From NCBI RefSeq assembly GCF_003672135.1, contig NC_039516.1, forward strand, positions 868,001-932,000: a stretch of 64,000 nt of DNA, given 5' to 3'. This DNA comes from Ooceraea biroi (lineage: Eukaryota; Arthropoda; Insecta; Hymenoptera; Formicidae). This document shows, piece after piece, positions 37,808-49,484 of the stretch. The notes under the pieces are model-generated. The model had not been told where the DNA came from and ran no database searches. It saw nothing but the letters and a program-made list of their open reading frames with translations. Position 1 is the stretch's first letter, and the number at the start of each line of letters is the position of its first letter. The translations under genes and the position numbers were made by a program.

Positions 37808-40420
37808 ACAGAGGGTTACGACCTTTACGTTACTCCACTGAGAAATGCGATGTGTCGTCACAGTTACATCGATGCCGGTCATTACGGGCTTCTCCATTGA
37901 TCTATTTGTGACGCGAGTTTCCATGATACTTTTGAGAGAGAGGGAAAGAGCGTACTATGAGGTAATACAGCCTTTTTACTCGAATGACAATTTGCGTACG
38001 ATCGGTAGACGGTAGAACAATTTTATTTAATACTGAACTTTTCTTCCCCTCTCTCGCTCCCATCTCTATTTTCTTTTTTTTTTCTTTTCTTGCGTCCTCG
38101 TATCTTCGCACATTTTGTCCGCCATAAAGCTCTCGGAGAAGGATGTTTGTACATTTTTACATATATGACTTGATTAACGTACGTTGGCACTCTGATGGTT
38201 TTATCAGGAGTGGCAATGAGATTTTAGATATCGTTTTAGACCGCAGTAAGGATGTAGACGTTAAATGGCCTTTGTAAAATCGTTTATAAGTGTCGGCGTG
38301 AGGTAGATCTTGATCGTCTGGGTGGTGATTCCGGATGACGGGGCCGTGCGCGATCGGCGACATAGAGTAGCGATGTAATATATTCATGTACAATATGAAT
38401 TGTACTTGCCGTGTTAGGATTATCGTTTACATACACGTTATCATGAATCGATAGGGATGGTTGATCCCCTGACAACCGCATTGACGATGTCAAAGACGAG
38501 AAACGACGGACCACGAGTGCACAACTTTATCATTCCTTCTTGCTGCTTGAGTATCACGGACACGACGAATTCTCGCGAGACGGATATACGAAAATCACTG
38601 ACTAAATTATCTCGCGCATGACGTGTTTCTGCGTGCATGTGCGAAGGTCGGAGATTTATAACCGGTCCGTCCAACACAATGTGAAAGATCGTATCTTTCC
38701 CCGCGGCGATTGCGACGAATAACATTGTATCTTTTTCTCTGTCCCGTCTATTTGTCACAGAATAGCAGATACTGATACAAACTGCCAACTAACATTGTTT
38801 AAGCTACATTTAGTACTCGTAACTTGTGTAAGATCACTTTTCGAAAGTACACGCGCGCGAGCGAAAGGGAGAAAGAGAGAGAGGGAGAGAAAGAGAGAGA
38901 TTGAGACCATGAAAAACAGTGTTGAGGATGCATCAAGCATGTACAAATCTGCTATAAATGAGAGATCAGTGTATCGTCGAATTTTTGAGTATTCTGCAAA
39001 GAGAACATATACATCACGAATATTACGTCATCTTCGTTAATCATTATTCGGCCACGTTGACATTATCGAGTTCGTCATTTTTATATATTTTTATATGTCG
39101 TATCTCTAACGCGCGTTTTATTACGCTCATTTACCGCGGCTTTTCACGTTTACGAGTGACTCGAACTTCAGAATAATAATTACGCGTTAAAAACTAAGCG
39201 GATACTATTAAGTAAACTATTATATGACTATAATGATAAATCATGTAAAATTATATAGATATTTTAGCAATATTTTAATCCCTTTTACACGCGCGCAAAC
39301 ATATGTTGGAATGTGCCAAAATCATCGCCATTCCTTTCGCCTATCGATTCTACAACGAATTTGGAGTCAAGTTCACCGCAATAACAATTTCACTGTAGGG
39401 AACATTCTTCTCATAATTTTCGAAATTATATCACATTAACTCGATGATAAAATTTTAGAATAACGTTAGCTTAATATTGAGAAAAACGACTCCAATTTCG
39501 TCGTAGAACGTACCATGGTTAAAACAAACCTTATAAAACACTATAAATATGCGTGTACACACATTATATATACAATTGTTATATAATACCATGTGAATAT
39601 GCATCTAACTTCCGTTTTGAAGTCTGAGCTGTGTTAATAGTACCAAATTAATAGAAAATTTTAAAGATGTGTGCTTATAAGCAGTACCATTAATTGCATG
39701 ATAACTGTTTCCAATATCGTGATATATCGCACGCGCACCATCAACTCTTCTGTTGAAAATGAAAACATGATTTATTTTGAGTAACTTGTACTTTTTATGT
39801 TAAGATAAAACATTTTGTCTTGAAAACATTTTAATTTAGTGAAAGGTACGTTATTTGTAGTAAAATATTAAAGCGAGTGATTATGCATTTTTAAATGGAG
39901 ATATGCACGAATATCGCCAAATTGTATGTAGGAAATTATCGAAAATTAACAGTTACGGCAACAGTATGTACTAAGAAATAAATAAGATACAGAAACTACC
40001 AATTATACAATAATAAGATATAATGCAACGAGATTAAAAGCACAAAAAGAATGAAAGTTTACTGGAACCACTGCTAACTCTTATCCAGGCAAGTTCTTTT
40101 CTTACAATTAGAAGGAAAAGTGATTTCCGTTGGAATAATTATGTAATAGAAACTTGCGATAAACGCGAAATACTATAGATGTATAAATAATAATTGACAA
40201 AATAAACGCAACAGTTTTGTTTACAAAAATGAGATTGTTTGAATACATATATAACTATTATGCACTTTTAATAAGGTGCAATTAAAGTGAAATTTACATT
40301 TAAAAAATGTGAATTTTGCCGAACCCGTGTTACATGAGAGTAATTCGGCGCTTTTCATAAAATCAACCGCAGCTTCTTTGCGATAGAAATCCGCGTTACA
40401 AAACGAAGTAAGTCGCGAGC
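37808..40420 (+). other. Src42A 3' UTR and following spacer
   Basis: No exon recognised. The stop codon is followed by about 2 kb that may be 3' UTR; AATAAA-type signals occur at 39977 (AAATAAATAAG) and about 40200. A GAGA-rich run lies at 38866-38901. The end of the transcript cannot be fixed by eye. Confidence 0.4.
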
Positions 40421-41124
40421 CCCTCTAGTGTCTTACACGATGCCATTCACTAGACGCGTAAAGTCACCAGATCGGACGCGCGTCGGCGACAGGTGTCTCC
40501 TACTGTACAGGTGTTCTTCAGTCGGCCAGTGGTGGTCAGCGGCGTGCATTCGTGCGTGCGTGCGTGCATGCTGCGTGCATGCTTGCGTGCATGCGTGCGT
40601 GCATGCGTTCCGCACGTTCCGTTTCGTACCATTCGTCGCGTTCACCTGGGGAGGCTCTCCTCTCTTTCGCGCGGCTGCCAAGTCGCTAGTTACGTTGCGG
40701 TTCCGTGCGGGGAAGCCGACTTTTCCCGCGAGAGAGAGAGTGAGTGATATTACAATACGAGTGACGGGAGGAAACGCGCGGGCCGACCGCCGCGCGCGCG
40801 CGTGTGTGTCGTGTGTGTCGGAACTCCGAATAATGACTCGGCCAAGGCGCAAAGTCATCGACTCGCGAATACCGAGAAGGGAGAGGAGGTGAGAGAGAAA
40901 GATATCATCTCTCGCTCCCTTTCTTCCTTCCTTCCTCCTTCTCTCTTTTCCCCCTTCGATTCCGCATCGGCTTTCGGATAAAGGCCGAATTTTCACACGT
41001 GCACGCGCGCGGGCGCGCGACTGCGCGAAGATCCACGGCGAAGATCCACACGCACGATCGATCGAGGGACCATGGATCCGTATTGTTGTAGTGGGATATT
41101 ATGCTAATCGTCTTTACGGTCAGA
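40421..41124 (+). promoter_or_regulatory. GC-rich promoter / 5' UTR of Rab23
   Basis: The composition changes sharply to CpG-rich DNA around 40420. A TGCG/TGCA tetranucleotide microsatellite lies at 40548-40610, GAGAGAGAGTGAGTG at 40731-40745 and a CGCGCG run at 40788-40802. Both strands contain long arginine- and cysteine-rich ORFs that look like artefacts of the repeats. Confidence 0.45.
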
Positions 41125-44100
41125 ATGCGGGAGGAAGAGCTCGAGATATCACTCAAGGTAATCGCGGGACTTCGCGTCTGAAATCTCCAGCTTTGTGCGG
41201 TATTTCATTGCGATTTTTCCACTTTCCTCTCCTATCACCGTCGCGATCTCCAACACCTTTATTCCATTCCGTATGCGACCAGCGAAGCGGCTGGATAGGA
41301 TGGACGCGTTTTTCTTATTTCCTCCTCGTTCGCGGCGTTTTTCCGGCAGGAAGGAAAGCAGCGCCTTCCTTGCATTCTTACAGTGCAGAGTTATTATTAT
41401 TATTATTTCGCTGATCGTCAGCAATCGCGCCTCGCCGCGTTTGTTGATCTTTAACGGCCGCGTACAATGATAAATAAATTTTCGCACGAATAACTCTCGA
41501 TAAAGGCACACGCGTCGTTGCTGGAACTAATGAGGCCACTTGTGTAAGAATTTCTCGATCGATCGCAATCGATCCGGTTGGAAAGAAGCGGCATCGAATT
41601 CCGATGATCGACGACTGCTTGAATTCTGTCAGAATCATTAGCGCAAAACCGGATGTTAAGGTTCTCGCGAGTCCTATCGCGAGAATCGCCTCGATAAGTC
41701 CCGCACGCGAAATTAACACGCGATGCACAAGCCGGCGAGTGCGTTATTAACCGGTTGCGGGGAATATCGAATGTAAGAATTTATCCAGAAGCTGAATGCA
41801 TAAACAGTGCGTGAGCTTTGCATAAATTTCAGAGAAATATATGCTCGGAGCCTTCGGAATCTAAATAATTCAAGAGGGAAGAAAGTAAAAGAAACTCGAT
41901 TCATTCTCGTACTCATTCATCTTCGTTGTCAGATTTGCTATCGATAGAGCAAAGATAGCAGAATCGCTGCGAACATTGAAAACAAAGTTTTCCCTTCGAC
42001 GCCTTCAAATTAAAATATTACAGTCGCAGCGAATGTAATTTATTCATAATTGATCCTAATTTAGTGAGATTGTTTTCTGGCAAAAAGAATAATAACTGTG
42101 TTTTAAGTCTAACAAATCCCGTTGGCACGCAGCTGCTTACGTTAGAAAGTTTTATAACATCTCACACGATTATCTGAACATCGAGATTATTGCCAGGTTT
42201 GATCGACTAATCACTAAAGTATGAGCAATTAAAATGTTACAGTCGATTGCGAGCAAGTAAGCATCTTTTCTTTCAAATCTGTAATGTTTTTATGGAAGCC
42301 AAATTAAAATGTTACAGACGACTGCGAACAAGTGTGCTTCTTTTGCTTCAAATCTGTAATATTTTATGGAAGTCAAATTAAAATGTTACAAACGACTGCG
42401 AGCAAGTAAGCATCTTTTCTTTCAAATCTGTAATATTTTATGGAAGCCAAATTAAAACGTTACAGTCGACTGCGAGCAAGTAAGCATCTTTTCTTTCAAA
42501 TCTGTAATATTTTATGGAAGCCAAATTAAAACGTTACAGTCGACTGCGAGCAAGTAAGCATCTTTTCCTTCAAATCTGTAATATTTTTATGAAAATTATT
42601 TTGTTATTGCACGAGTCACATCCGGGGCAATTTTTCTGTTATCACATCCAGCTTCTCAATCGCAGGTGCAACAGAGTACTAAAGAAAACAGAAAAAAAGG
42701 AGGAATCTTGCGCACGAACTCGGTGCTGCTCCAGTGATCTTTGCTTATCTCTCGATTGCCGGTAACGGTACCTACTCGCGTTTTCATCATAAACATACGC
42801 GCCTATCGCCAGATACTATACGTCCATTCGTTTCATTTTTATTATCGTTTTACACACAAGATGTCCCGGAACTATCGTACGTTCCTGAACGTTAAGAATG
42901 ACCGTCGTTTTACCGTAACTCACCAATTTCCAACATCATCTTTGTATCTCCGTATCCGTAACCGAATGTACCTACATTTGAATTTCTCCGCCGACGTCCT
43001 GTTCCTGAAATTAATTGAATCGAACGATCATTGTTCCGTTACAACGTTGAACTATATATCATATACGTACATGATGTATCCGTTACTTGCTCGCCTGGTT
43101 TGCGCCTCGTTTTCGATTACTGTGGTCGGAAATGTCATCGACGTCGACTCGGATTCGCCATAAAGAACGCACCGGCCTTGAAACTAGGACTTTCGTTCTG
43201 AAGCACGTTGATTTTTTCTCTCGCGCGACACATCGGCGACATTAAATGTTCGCGAAATGTACGATAATCTGCAGTTTATTATTATTATTGATAATATTTA
43301 TTTATTCATCCGAATAAGTGCTGCCGGATGAATAAATCAGAATGAGGTTGCACGTGCGAAACTCGAGAAATTCCGGCACTGATTGAGAGACATCAATTTC
43401 CCCGTTCGATAAGTGCTTTTAACACTCTCGCGCATGTATACGTAAACATTCCAAAGAATCTCTGTGTCGCGACGAGCTATGCGTGTCACTTTAAGTCCTA
43501 AATCGCGTCAGCAGGTGAGATCGCGCGACCGGTTCTTTTTTTATGGATTTACGTCCGTAATTTTTATCGAAATAACCCACTTCTCCGCAAGACACGTCGT
43601 CGGTATATATTTGGCGAAATTATTCGGGCCACGATCCTCGATGGACCTCGATCGTTATCATCGAATCGCAGAGAACAAGCGAAAAAAAAACTCGATATTA
43701 ATGACGTGTGAATCTGAATCCCCGATTCAGGATATTGATTTCCGATTCAGAATATTAATTCAGAATATTTATTCCTGTATATTGGTTTCTTTTATTAAGA
43801 CATTAACTTTATTAAGAGGTAAGATATTCGGTGTGACTTTTTTTAGCCACTCATATTCATTTAAATATTTTTAAGGTGGTGATAGTAGGCAACGGCGCCG
43901 TGGGGAAGTCCTCGATGATACAAAGGTTCTGCAAAGGTACATACACGAGGGATTACAAGAAAACGATCGGCGTGGATTTTTTGGAACGTGAGATCGAGTA
44001 AGTAATTGCTCGCTTACTAACGGCTTAGACGTGTGTCGAATCGTTTTAATAGAAAATTACTATTCAACTAACAAACTAACAAAGTGCAAGCAACAATAAA

Positions 44101-45632
44101 TTAAAATTAGAATCTATAACATTATTTCGTTAATCCATTAATTATTATAATATATTCTTGAAAAGAGCTTAAAGAACATCGGGAGATGTTTGTGACCTGT
44201 AGAGCAAAAAGGCAAATGACTCAAATATTCCTCAGCTTTCAACATGTGCCGCGAAAATGCTGAACAAATTAAGTTGTTTCGAATGCATGCTCGTCTGCTG
44301 ATCTGATTATTCGTGTGATCATTGCTCTGTGTGTGTATGCGTACTCGAGAGCGACGTACGTACCTGAGAAAAACCCGATTTTAATCGTGCCAACTACCGT
44401 GCAAGCTACCGTGGGATACTTCTCGGATATCCCTTCCGAACGTTGATGGCGATGTAATGTCGGTCAATATGGAAGAAAATTTTGCCTTGCCGCACGTGCG
44501 ACCAGTCCTTTATCAATAGTCACGCGATTATTTTTACTCTTTATATAACTAAAGATTGAAGATGGTTCACAGCACAATTTAACACATAATTTTTCGCGAA
44601 ATATATAGAAAAAAATATATAACAAATAAGAAATATACATATTCTATGATAGAGTTGATGGCGAGGATGTAAGATTGATGCTGTGGGACACTGCGGGACA
44701 GGAGGAATTTGATGCGATCACTGCGGCTTACTATCGCGGTGCCCATGCCTGTGTGCTCGCTTATTCGGCCACCGACAGAGATTCCTTCGATGCTATTCCT
44801 TCATGGAAGCTCAAGGTGCGAGTCCTCTACTAAAGTAAATTCTCTCAATTTAATCGATAAAAGGTTTTTTCTATTTCTCTAAAATTTAATTCAAAAAATC
44901 CTTCTTTTATTATTTGTAATATTATTTTATTTTTATTATTTATTTCCGCTAAAGGAAAATCGCTAAAAAATCCGCTATAAAAATTTCTTCAAATTTTCTT
45001 GAAATTTTAGGTGGAGAATGAATGCGGAGAAATTCCGACCGTTTTGGTGCAAAATAAGATTGACCTCGTCGATCAGTGTGTGATTGATCCGTAAGTATGC
45101 GCTAAATAGTTTTAAATACAAATTTCATTATTAACTGGCAATTTTAAATTTTTGATAAAGTTAAACCAAGACCACCCGGTAAATATTACAGAGACGAGGC
45201 CGAGAGACTCGGTCGTGCCTTAGGCTGCAAACTGTTGCGAACGTCCGTAAAGGAGGATATCGGCGTGATGAGCGTCTTCCGCCACTTGGCGTCGCGGTGC
45301 TTGCACGAGATGCGACGCTCGGACGACGACTATCAGGACGAGCTGAGATTATATTCCGCAGAATGTAGAACTCCTTCCGTCATCAGTACGAACAGATTCA
45401 ATTTTCCTCCAGTATTACTACTTGCAAAAAAGCCAGCAGTTTATCATTTTTATTCATTGTGAAAATGATGAAAATGACGTTGCGTCTTTCCTTGCTTGCA
45501 GGTGCATTTAACCCGGACGGTTCGATGTGCGGTCGCAACGCTGGTAATGGGACAATAATCCTCCGACCGAGTGGCAAGACAAAGAGTCACAAGAAACGAA
45601 ATTTCGTGAAGAACGCTTGCAGACTCTTGTAG
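41125..45632 (+). CDS. Rab23: Rab23 small GTPase
   Basis: Six exons: 41125-41157, 43876-43997, 44653-44815, 45011-45090, 45192-45385 and 45502-45632; 723 nt, 240 aa (human 237). The short first exon MREEELEISLK corresponds to human MLEEDMEVAIK. GTPase motifs: GNGAVGKS (16-23), KKTIGVDFLER (switch I), WDTAGQEEFDAI (63-), VQNKIDL (119-125) and RTSVKED. The tail FNPDGSMCGRN...IILRPSGK matches the human tail and ends in CRLL, a CAAX box whose final Leu favours geranylgeranylation. Rab23 acts in Hedgehog regulation and ciliary traffic in vertebrates and in planar polarity in Drosophila. If the donor at 45386 is skipped, exon 5 reads through to a stop at 45460-45462, losing the lipid anchor. Intron 1 is 2.7 kb with a minisatellite. 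Confidence 0.95.
42145..42235. repeat. Dispersed repeat, copy 2 (MITE-like fragment)
   Basis: Partner of 8141-8224. Block 42145-42194 is in the same orientation as copy 1; block 42201-42235 matches 8141-8174 in reverse complement. Its right end, ATTAAAAT, is also the start of the first unit of the tandem array that follows, so the array may have grown from the end of this element. Confidence 0.6.
42228..42592. repeat. 74-bp minisatellite, five units, in Rab23 intron 1
   Basis: Five head-to-tail units of 74-75 bp, each opening ATTAAAA(T/C)GTTACA and containing CAAGTAAGCATCTTTT, CAAATCTGTAAT and TTTATGGAAG. Units 3 and 4 are nearly identical, unit 2 is the most diverged, and unit 5 decays at its end. 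A partial match (ATTAAAATATTACAGTCG) precedes at 42008. There are no unique spacers. Confidence 0.9.
42593..43875. other. Remainder of Rab23 intron 1
   Basis: No exon recognised. ORFs at 42514-43163 and 43464-43874 lack family motifs; the second partly precedes the real exon 2. A (TTA)n stretch lies earlier in the same intron, at 41390-41408. Confidence 0.5.
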
Positions 45633-47564
45633 CTATGTTTTTTTTTTTACAGCATGCGTACGATGACGTCAACATCGCGTTTACAGTATCGCACAGGGAC
45701 ACCGGAAGCACAGCTGCTTTGAGTGTGTTGTGTTCGTCTCTCGGTTGTAAATATATATATATATATATAGTTGTTTATTCTGTAGACATAAAGGACGGTG
45801 ATTTAAACCGAGTGTATACATAAAAACGGAAAAAGAACGCGTTTAAGCAGCACGACAATGATGCAATGGATACGATGTTATACCGAATTATCGCTGCATA
45901 TGTACCATCTGAAGATTGTTTAAACGTGCATTACATGGCTCTAATATCGATGCGTGCTGTTATGCAGCTAGCATCGCAGTGTCATCGCAGAACGTGACAA
46001 TAAGTTGGTCAGTTTTCTAACTAATGACCATCTACGACAGTTAGATAAGAGTAATAATATACATTTAATAACATATGGGAACTTAATTTATACGTGACAG
46101 AAATAATTACGCTCGTAACGTTAACCAAATGACGTAGATTATATAAGGTAGGAGAGAAATTAATCTCGGATATTAATTGTGCCTACATATTCGCTAATTG
46201 CGAATGGTATGGATAATGTAATACAAAAATGACGCGCGGTTTGCGAATATTTTATCGTATCGTTCTATTGAATAATCATTGATCTTTTTTAATTGACATA
46301 GCATTGCGAATGAAATTATCAAGTCAGGATTGTAATGTTAATGCTGTAGCTAATGATGTAGCATTAATGCCAATGACAATAATAATATTAATGATGATAT
46401 AATAATGGTTATTCGTGAATTATCACGTCGTTATGATGCTCGCCAATCGACTGCCAACTTTACAAAAATTTGACATTATGGAATGAGATAATATACTTAA
46501 TATTTACTGTATATGTTACATTTTTATTTTGTTATATTACAGACGATAATGAAAATCTGTACATTTGCCTAGCAATAAAACGATTTTTGACATAAAATCT
46601 AGATGAAAAACATAACCGTACATAACACAAGAACTAATAAACATACACAGCACAAAAGAGAGGAAGAAAACAGAATGTTTTAAAAGTAATGTAACTAGAT
46701 TAAAAATGGATCGAATTATTAAAGGAAAGTTAATTTGAGCGTAACTTTAGTAGATTTGTGTATATTGGACCCCCCTATAATGTGGTCTCATATAACGACG
46801 GCGGACAAGATTACGGCAACGATAAATCCCTATAAATACCTGTAATGAAACAACTAATGATTATGCAACTAAACGATTTGCAAGTTTATATACATATATA
46901 TAAAAAAGTAAATTTTCTAAATAATTTCCTCCATGTGCTACGCATTTTATATATGCATAACCCATATTTCGAAGGAATTTGGAACGTCCAGAGGGAATCT
47001 ACAACCCATAGCGTGGGGGTCTGCTGTGATGGTTAATATTTTCCAAAGGCGCAATTATATTAGATGAAAATCTAAAGAGGCCCATTTGCTCAGCTTTCAG
47101 CACTACAATTATTCATAGTATATTCTGTATGTGCATTTGTATACATTTTCTAAAAATTTTTTATTTTAAAACGTACACATTAGACCTGAAAATTGTCACT
47201 GATCCTGGATTGATCACACAGTGTTTTCGCTCTGTTCAAGCGAAGACAAGTTCTTCCTAAAGTTGCAAAACACTAAATATTTTAATGTTAAGGGACTCGT
47301 GTAAGGAATCATTTAAGAATCATGTCACTATAACTATATCGTCCACTATTTCGCAGTAGAATCTACACGAAATTATGCTTACTCGTGAAATGCAAAGGAA
47401 GTAAGAACTTAATAGCACAGGATGTAATGCTTCCTGTGTCGAAATATATCTTAAATTCGCCGCGACAGCGATAACACCATAACCAAACACTAGAAAATCT
47501 TGTTCGAAATCTGTGTCAGCAATGGAGTAGATTTATGTATCAAAGAAATCCTTTCTTGATGTCT
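45633..47564. other. Convergent 3' UTRs of Rab23 and BAG2
   Basis: No exon seen. A (TA)n run lies at 45751-45769. An AATAAA at about 46575 is a good candidate for the Rab23 poly(A) signal. A reverse-strand AATAAA-like word near 47157 could serve BAG2. Confidence 0.45.
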
Positions 47565-48728
47565 TCATTGTGTCATCTCCAGGATGTGCATCTTATCGAT
47601 ATAGTCGAGTAATCCTTGCAATCTTTTCTTTACCCTTTTCTGATCGTCTAAGGTACATCCAAGAATGGCAGTCTCAAAGATTTTATCGGAATGTCCTATA
47701 CCATGGGAAGAGCATGCGTTCATAAACTCCGCGCATTTCTGTCGGGTGGCACTTGGATCTTGACGCAAACTTATGACTAAACCATCAATTAGACCGTTAA
47801 CCTGAATTGGAAGGAACAATATTAAATCAACTACTGTAAAACCCGTATCTTTTATATATATATATATATCTTTTATACATGCTTGCAGAGTCTCAAATAC
47901 CTGATGTAACGCCTCTTCCTGTACATGATCACGTTGAACTGTGACCAATACATCTACAGTTGAACATCGCATGGATAATCTCTCTGCATATCTTAAAATA
48001 TCATCTCTGTCGGCTGTACAAGAAATCAGAAATATAACAATTACTTTTTAATATTGCTAACAAAAAGTTATATTAAAAGTAAATATTAAAAGTAAAATTT
48101 ATAAAATGGATGCGAAATTAAAGTTGAAACTTTATGTTTGATGGATAATCTGCACAAATTTCTCTGATTATTCTTACATTTCTTTAAATTCAATTTTTTC
48201 TGGTAAAGAAAATCGGAATAATAATCCATATGAGGTTTATATTATAAAAATAACGAGAGTGACAGAATTTATAAAAAAGTATAATTTATACTACAAAGTA
48301 ACAATTAAACCATTGTCGATGCTTGAAATCAGTTATCATTGTTACCCTTTGTTTGTAATAAAACAGATTTAAGCAAATTATCCACGAAATCCGAAATATC
48401 TCGATCGTTTCATTAACGATTACGCAGATAAAATATTCTCTGTCTCTCTCTGTCATGAGGAGAATGTCGATCCATTTCTAATAAAATTCGAGAGACTTCC
48501 ATCGTTCGTAATAATGAAATTATCTAATCACTTACGCTCTTCAAGGACGTGCAGTATATCATTGTTTCTGAGGGTATCTAAAGTCGTTAGCAGAGAATCC
48601 TTTTCCTCCTCCAATCGAGAAGCATCTTTCCGCAACTGCTCGACATGCACTTCTATTTGATCCAATAAGCCGACTAACCTGTCCTTCGCTTTCGGCTCGT
48701 TGCTACTCTGTTCTTGTTCACTCTCCAT
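47565..48728 (-). CDS. BAG2: BAG family molecular chaperone regulator 2
   Basis: Three exons on the minus strand: 48536-48728, 47901-48013 and 47565-47801; 543 nt, 180 aa. The order matches human BAG2: an N-terminal coiled coil (RLVGLLDQIEVHVEQLRKDA, EEEKDSLL), a middle part with a TVDVLVTVQRDHVQEEALHQ block, and the C-terminal BNB/BAG domain with GHSDKIFETAILGCTLDDQK and RLQGLLDYIDK. BAG2 is an Hsp70 co-chaperone that promotes nucleotide exchange and inhibits the ubiquitin ligase CHIP. The start ATG at 48728 lies near a divergent promoter shared with RpL38. Splice sites are GTAAGT/ACAG and GTATTT/TTCAG. Confidence 0.93.
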
Positions 48729-49241
48729 GCTGCGTCTCTTTGTTTATCATTAACTTTGTAGCGAAACGTTCTAATTACACCTTCCTCTTCGATGCATACA
48801 CATCGAATGAGCGTATTCCACTCCGATTGTCCGCGAGATCTATGTAAAGCAATATTAAGATCCGTACTATACAGTTGGGTTAAGTGTCGGGTTATGTGAC
48901 AGCGTCATTGCGAGAGCGAGGAACAATTTTTACGCATGCGCAGTAGCATAAGTAGCAGACAGCTCTCCAAGTGCTGTGATTGGTGGTGCCTGACTGCAAT
49001 CTAAGCAAATGGGATTCACGAAAGATTTGACCAATCGAAATTGTCGTTACACTTTCCCCGAACTGTCCAAAAACTCACTAAAACCTAGTGTAAGACACAA
49101 ATAAAACTAAAGGCTGTGAAACGTAGCAGCCATTTTAAAACATAAATTGTGATTGGTCACATTTCTTAAATCTTAATTTCATCTTAAGGTTTTCTATGTG
49201 TCGGCCTTAACCTATGCGTTACTGCTCGCGTCGCCATCAAA
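48729..49241. promoter_or_regulatory. Bidirectional promoter BAG2 / RpL38
   Basis: About 510 bp between the BAG2 start and the RpL38 transcription start. It contains an NRF1-like GCATGCGCA at 48934-48942 and three CCAAT boxes: ATTGG at 48979, CCAAT at 49031 and ATTGG at 49152. Head-to-head housekeeping genes often share such elements; activity is inferred. Confidence 0.55.
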
Positions 49242-49254
49242 TTTCTCTCTTTTC
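49242..49254 (+). promoter_or_regulatory. TOP-like pyrimidine tract at the RpL38 transcription start
   Basis: TTTCTCTCTTTTC, followed by a 5' UTR exon ending at 49268 (donor AGGTGAGT) and resuming at 49446 (acceptor TTTCAG). Ribosomal protein mRNAs usually begin with C plus 4-15 pyrimidines, which couples translation to growth signals. Confidence 0.55.
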
Positions 49255-49484
49255 GTCGAGCGTGTAGGGTGAGTGTAATGTGTTCTTGTAAGATATATTT
49301 TGTATCGGTTTATTTTAGTGTCATCTTTTATTGATTCACCGAAATATTAATTTGTGATTACTCCAAAAAGCGCATTATTATATATATATTTAAATCATTT
49401 TGCATTTTGTTGAAAGTTTCCTATCGAAATTTTATTTTGTTTCAGGTATACCTGCATCAACTAATTACAGATAAATAAACAAAC

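Noticed and set aside
40433..40996. 187-aa minus-strand ORF and its plus-strand partner
   Set aside because: Made mostly from the TGCG/TGCA microsatellite and GC-rich promoter DNA; Thr-His-Ala and Cys-Val repeats, no domain.
42228..42592. Regularly repeated units resembling a CRISPR array
   Set aside because: Units are contiguous 74-bp repeats without unique spacers, in an intron of a eukaryotic gene; this is a minisatellite.
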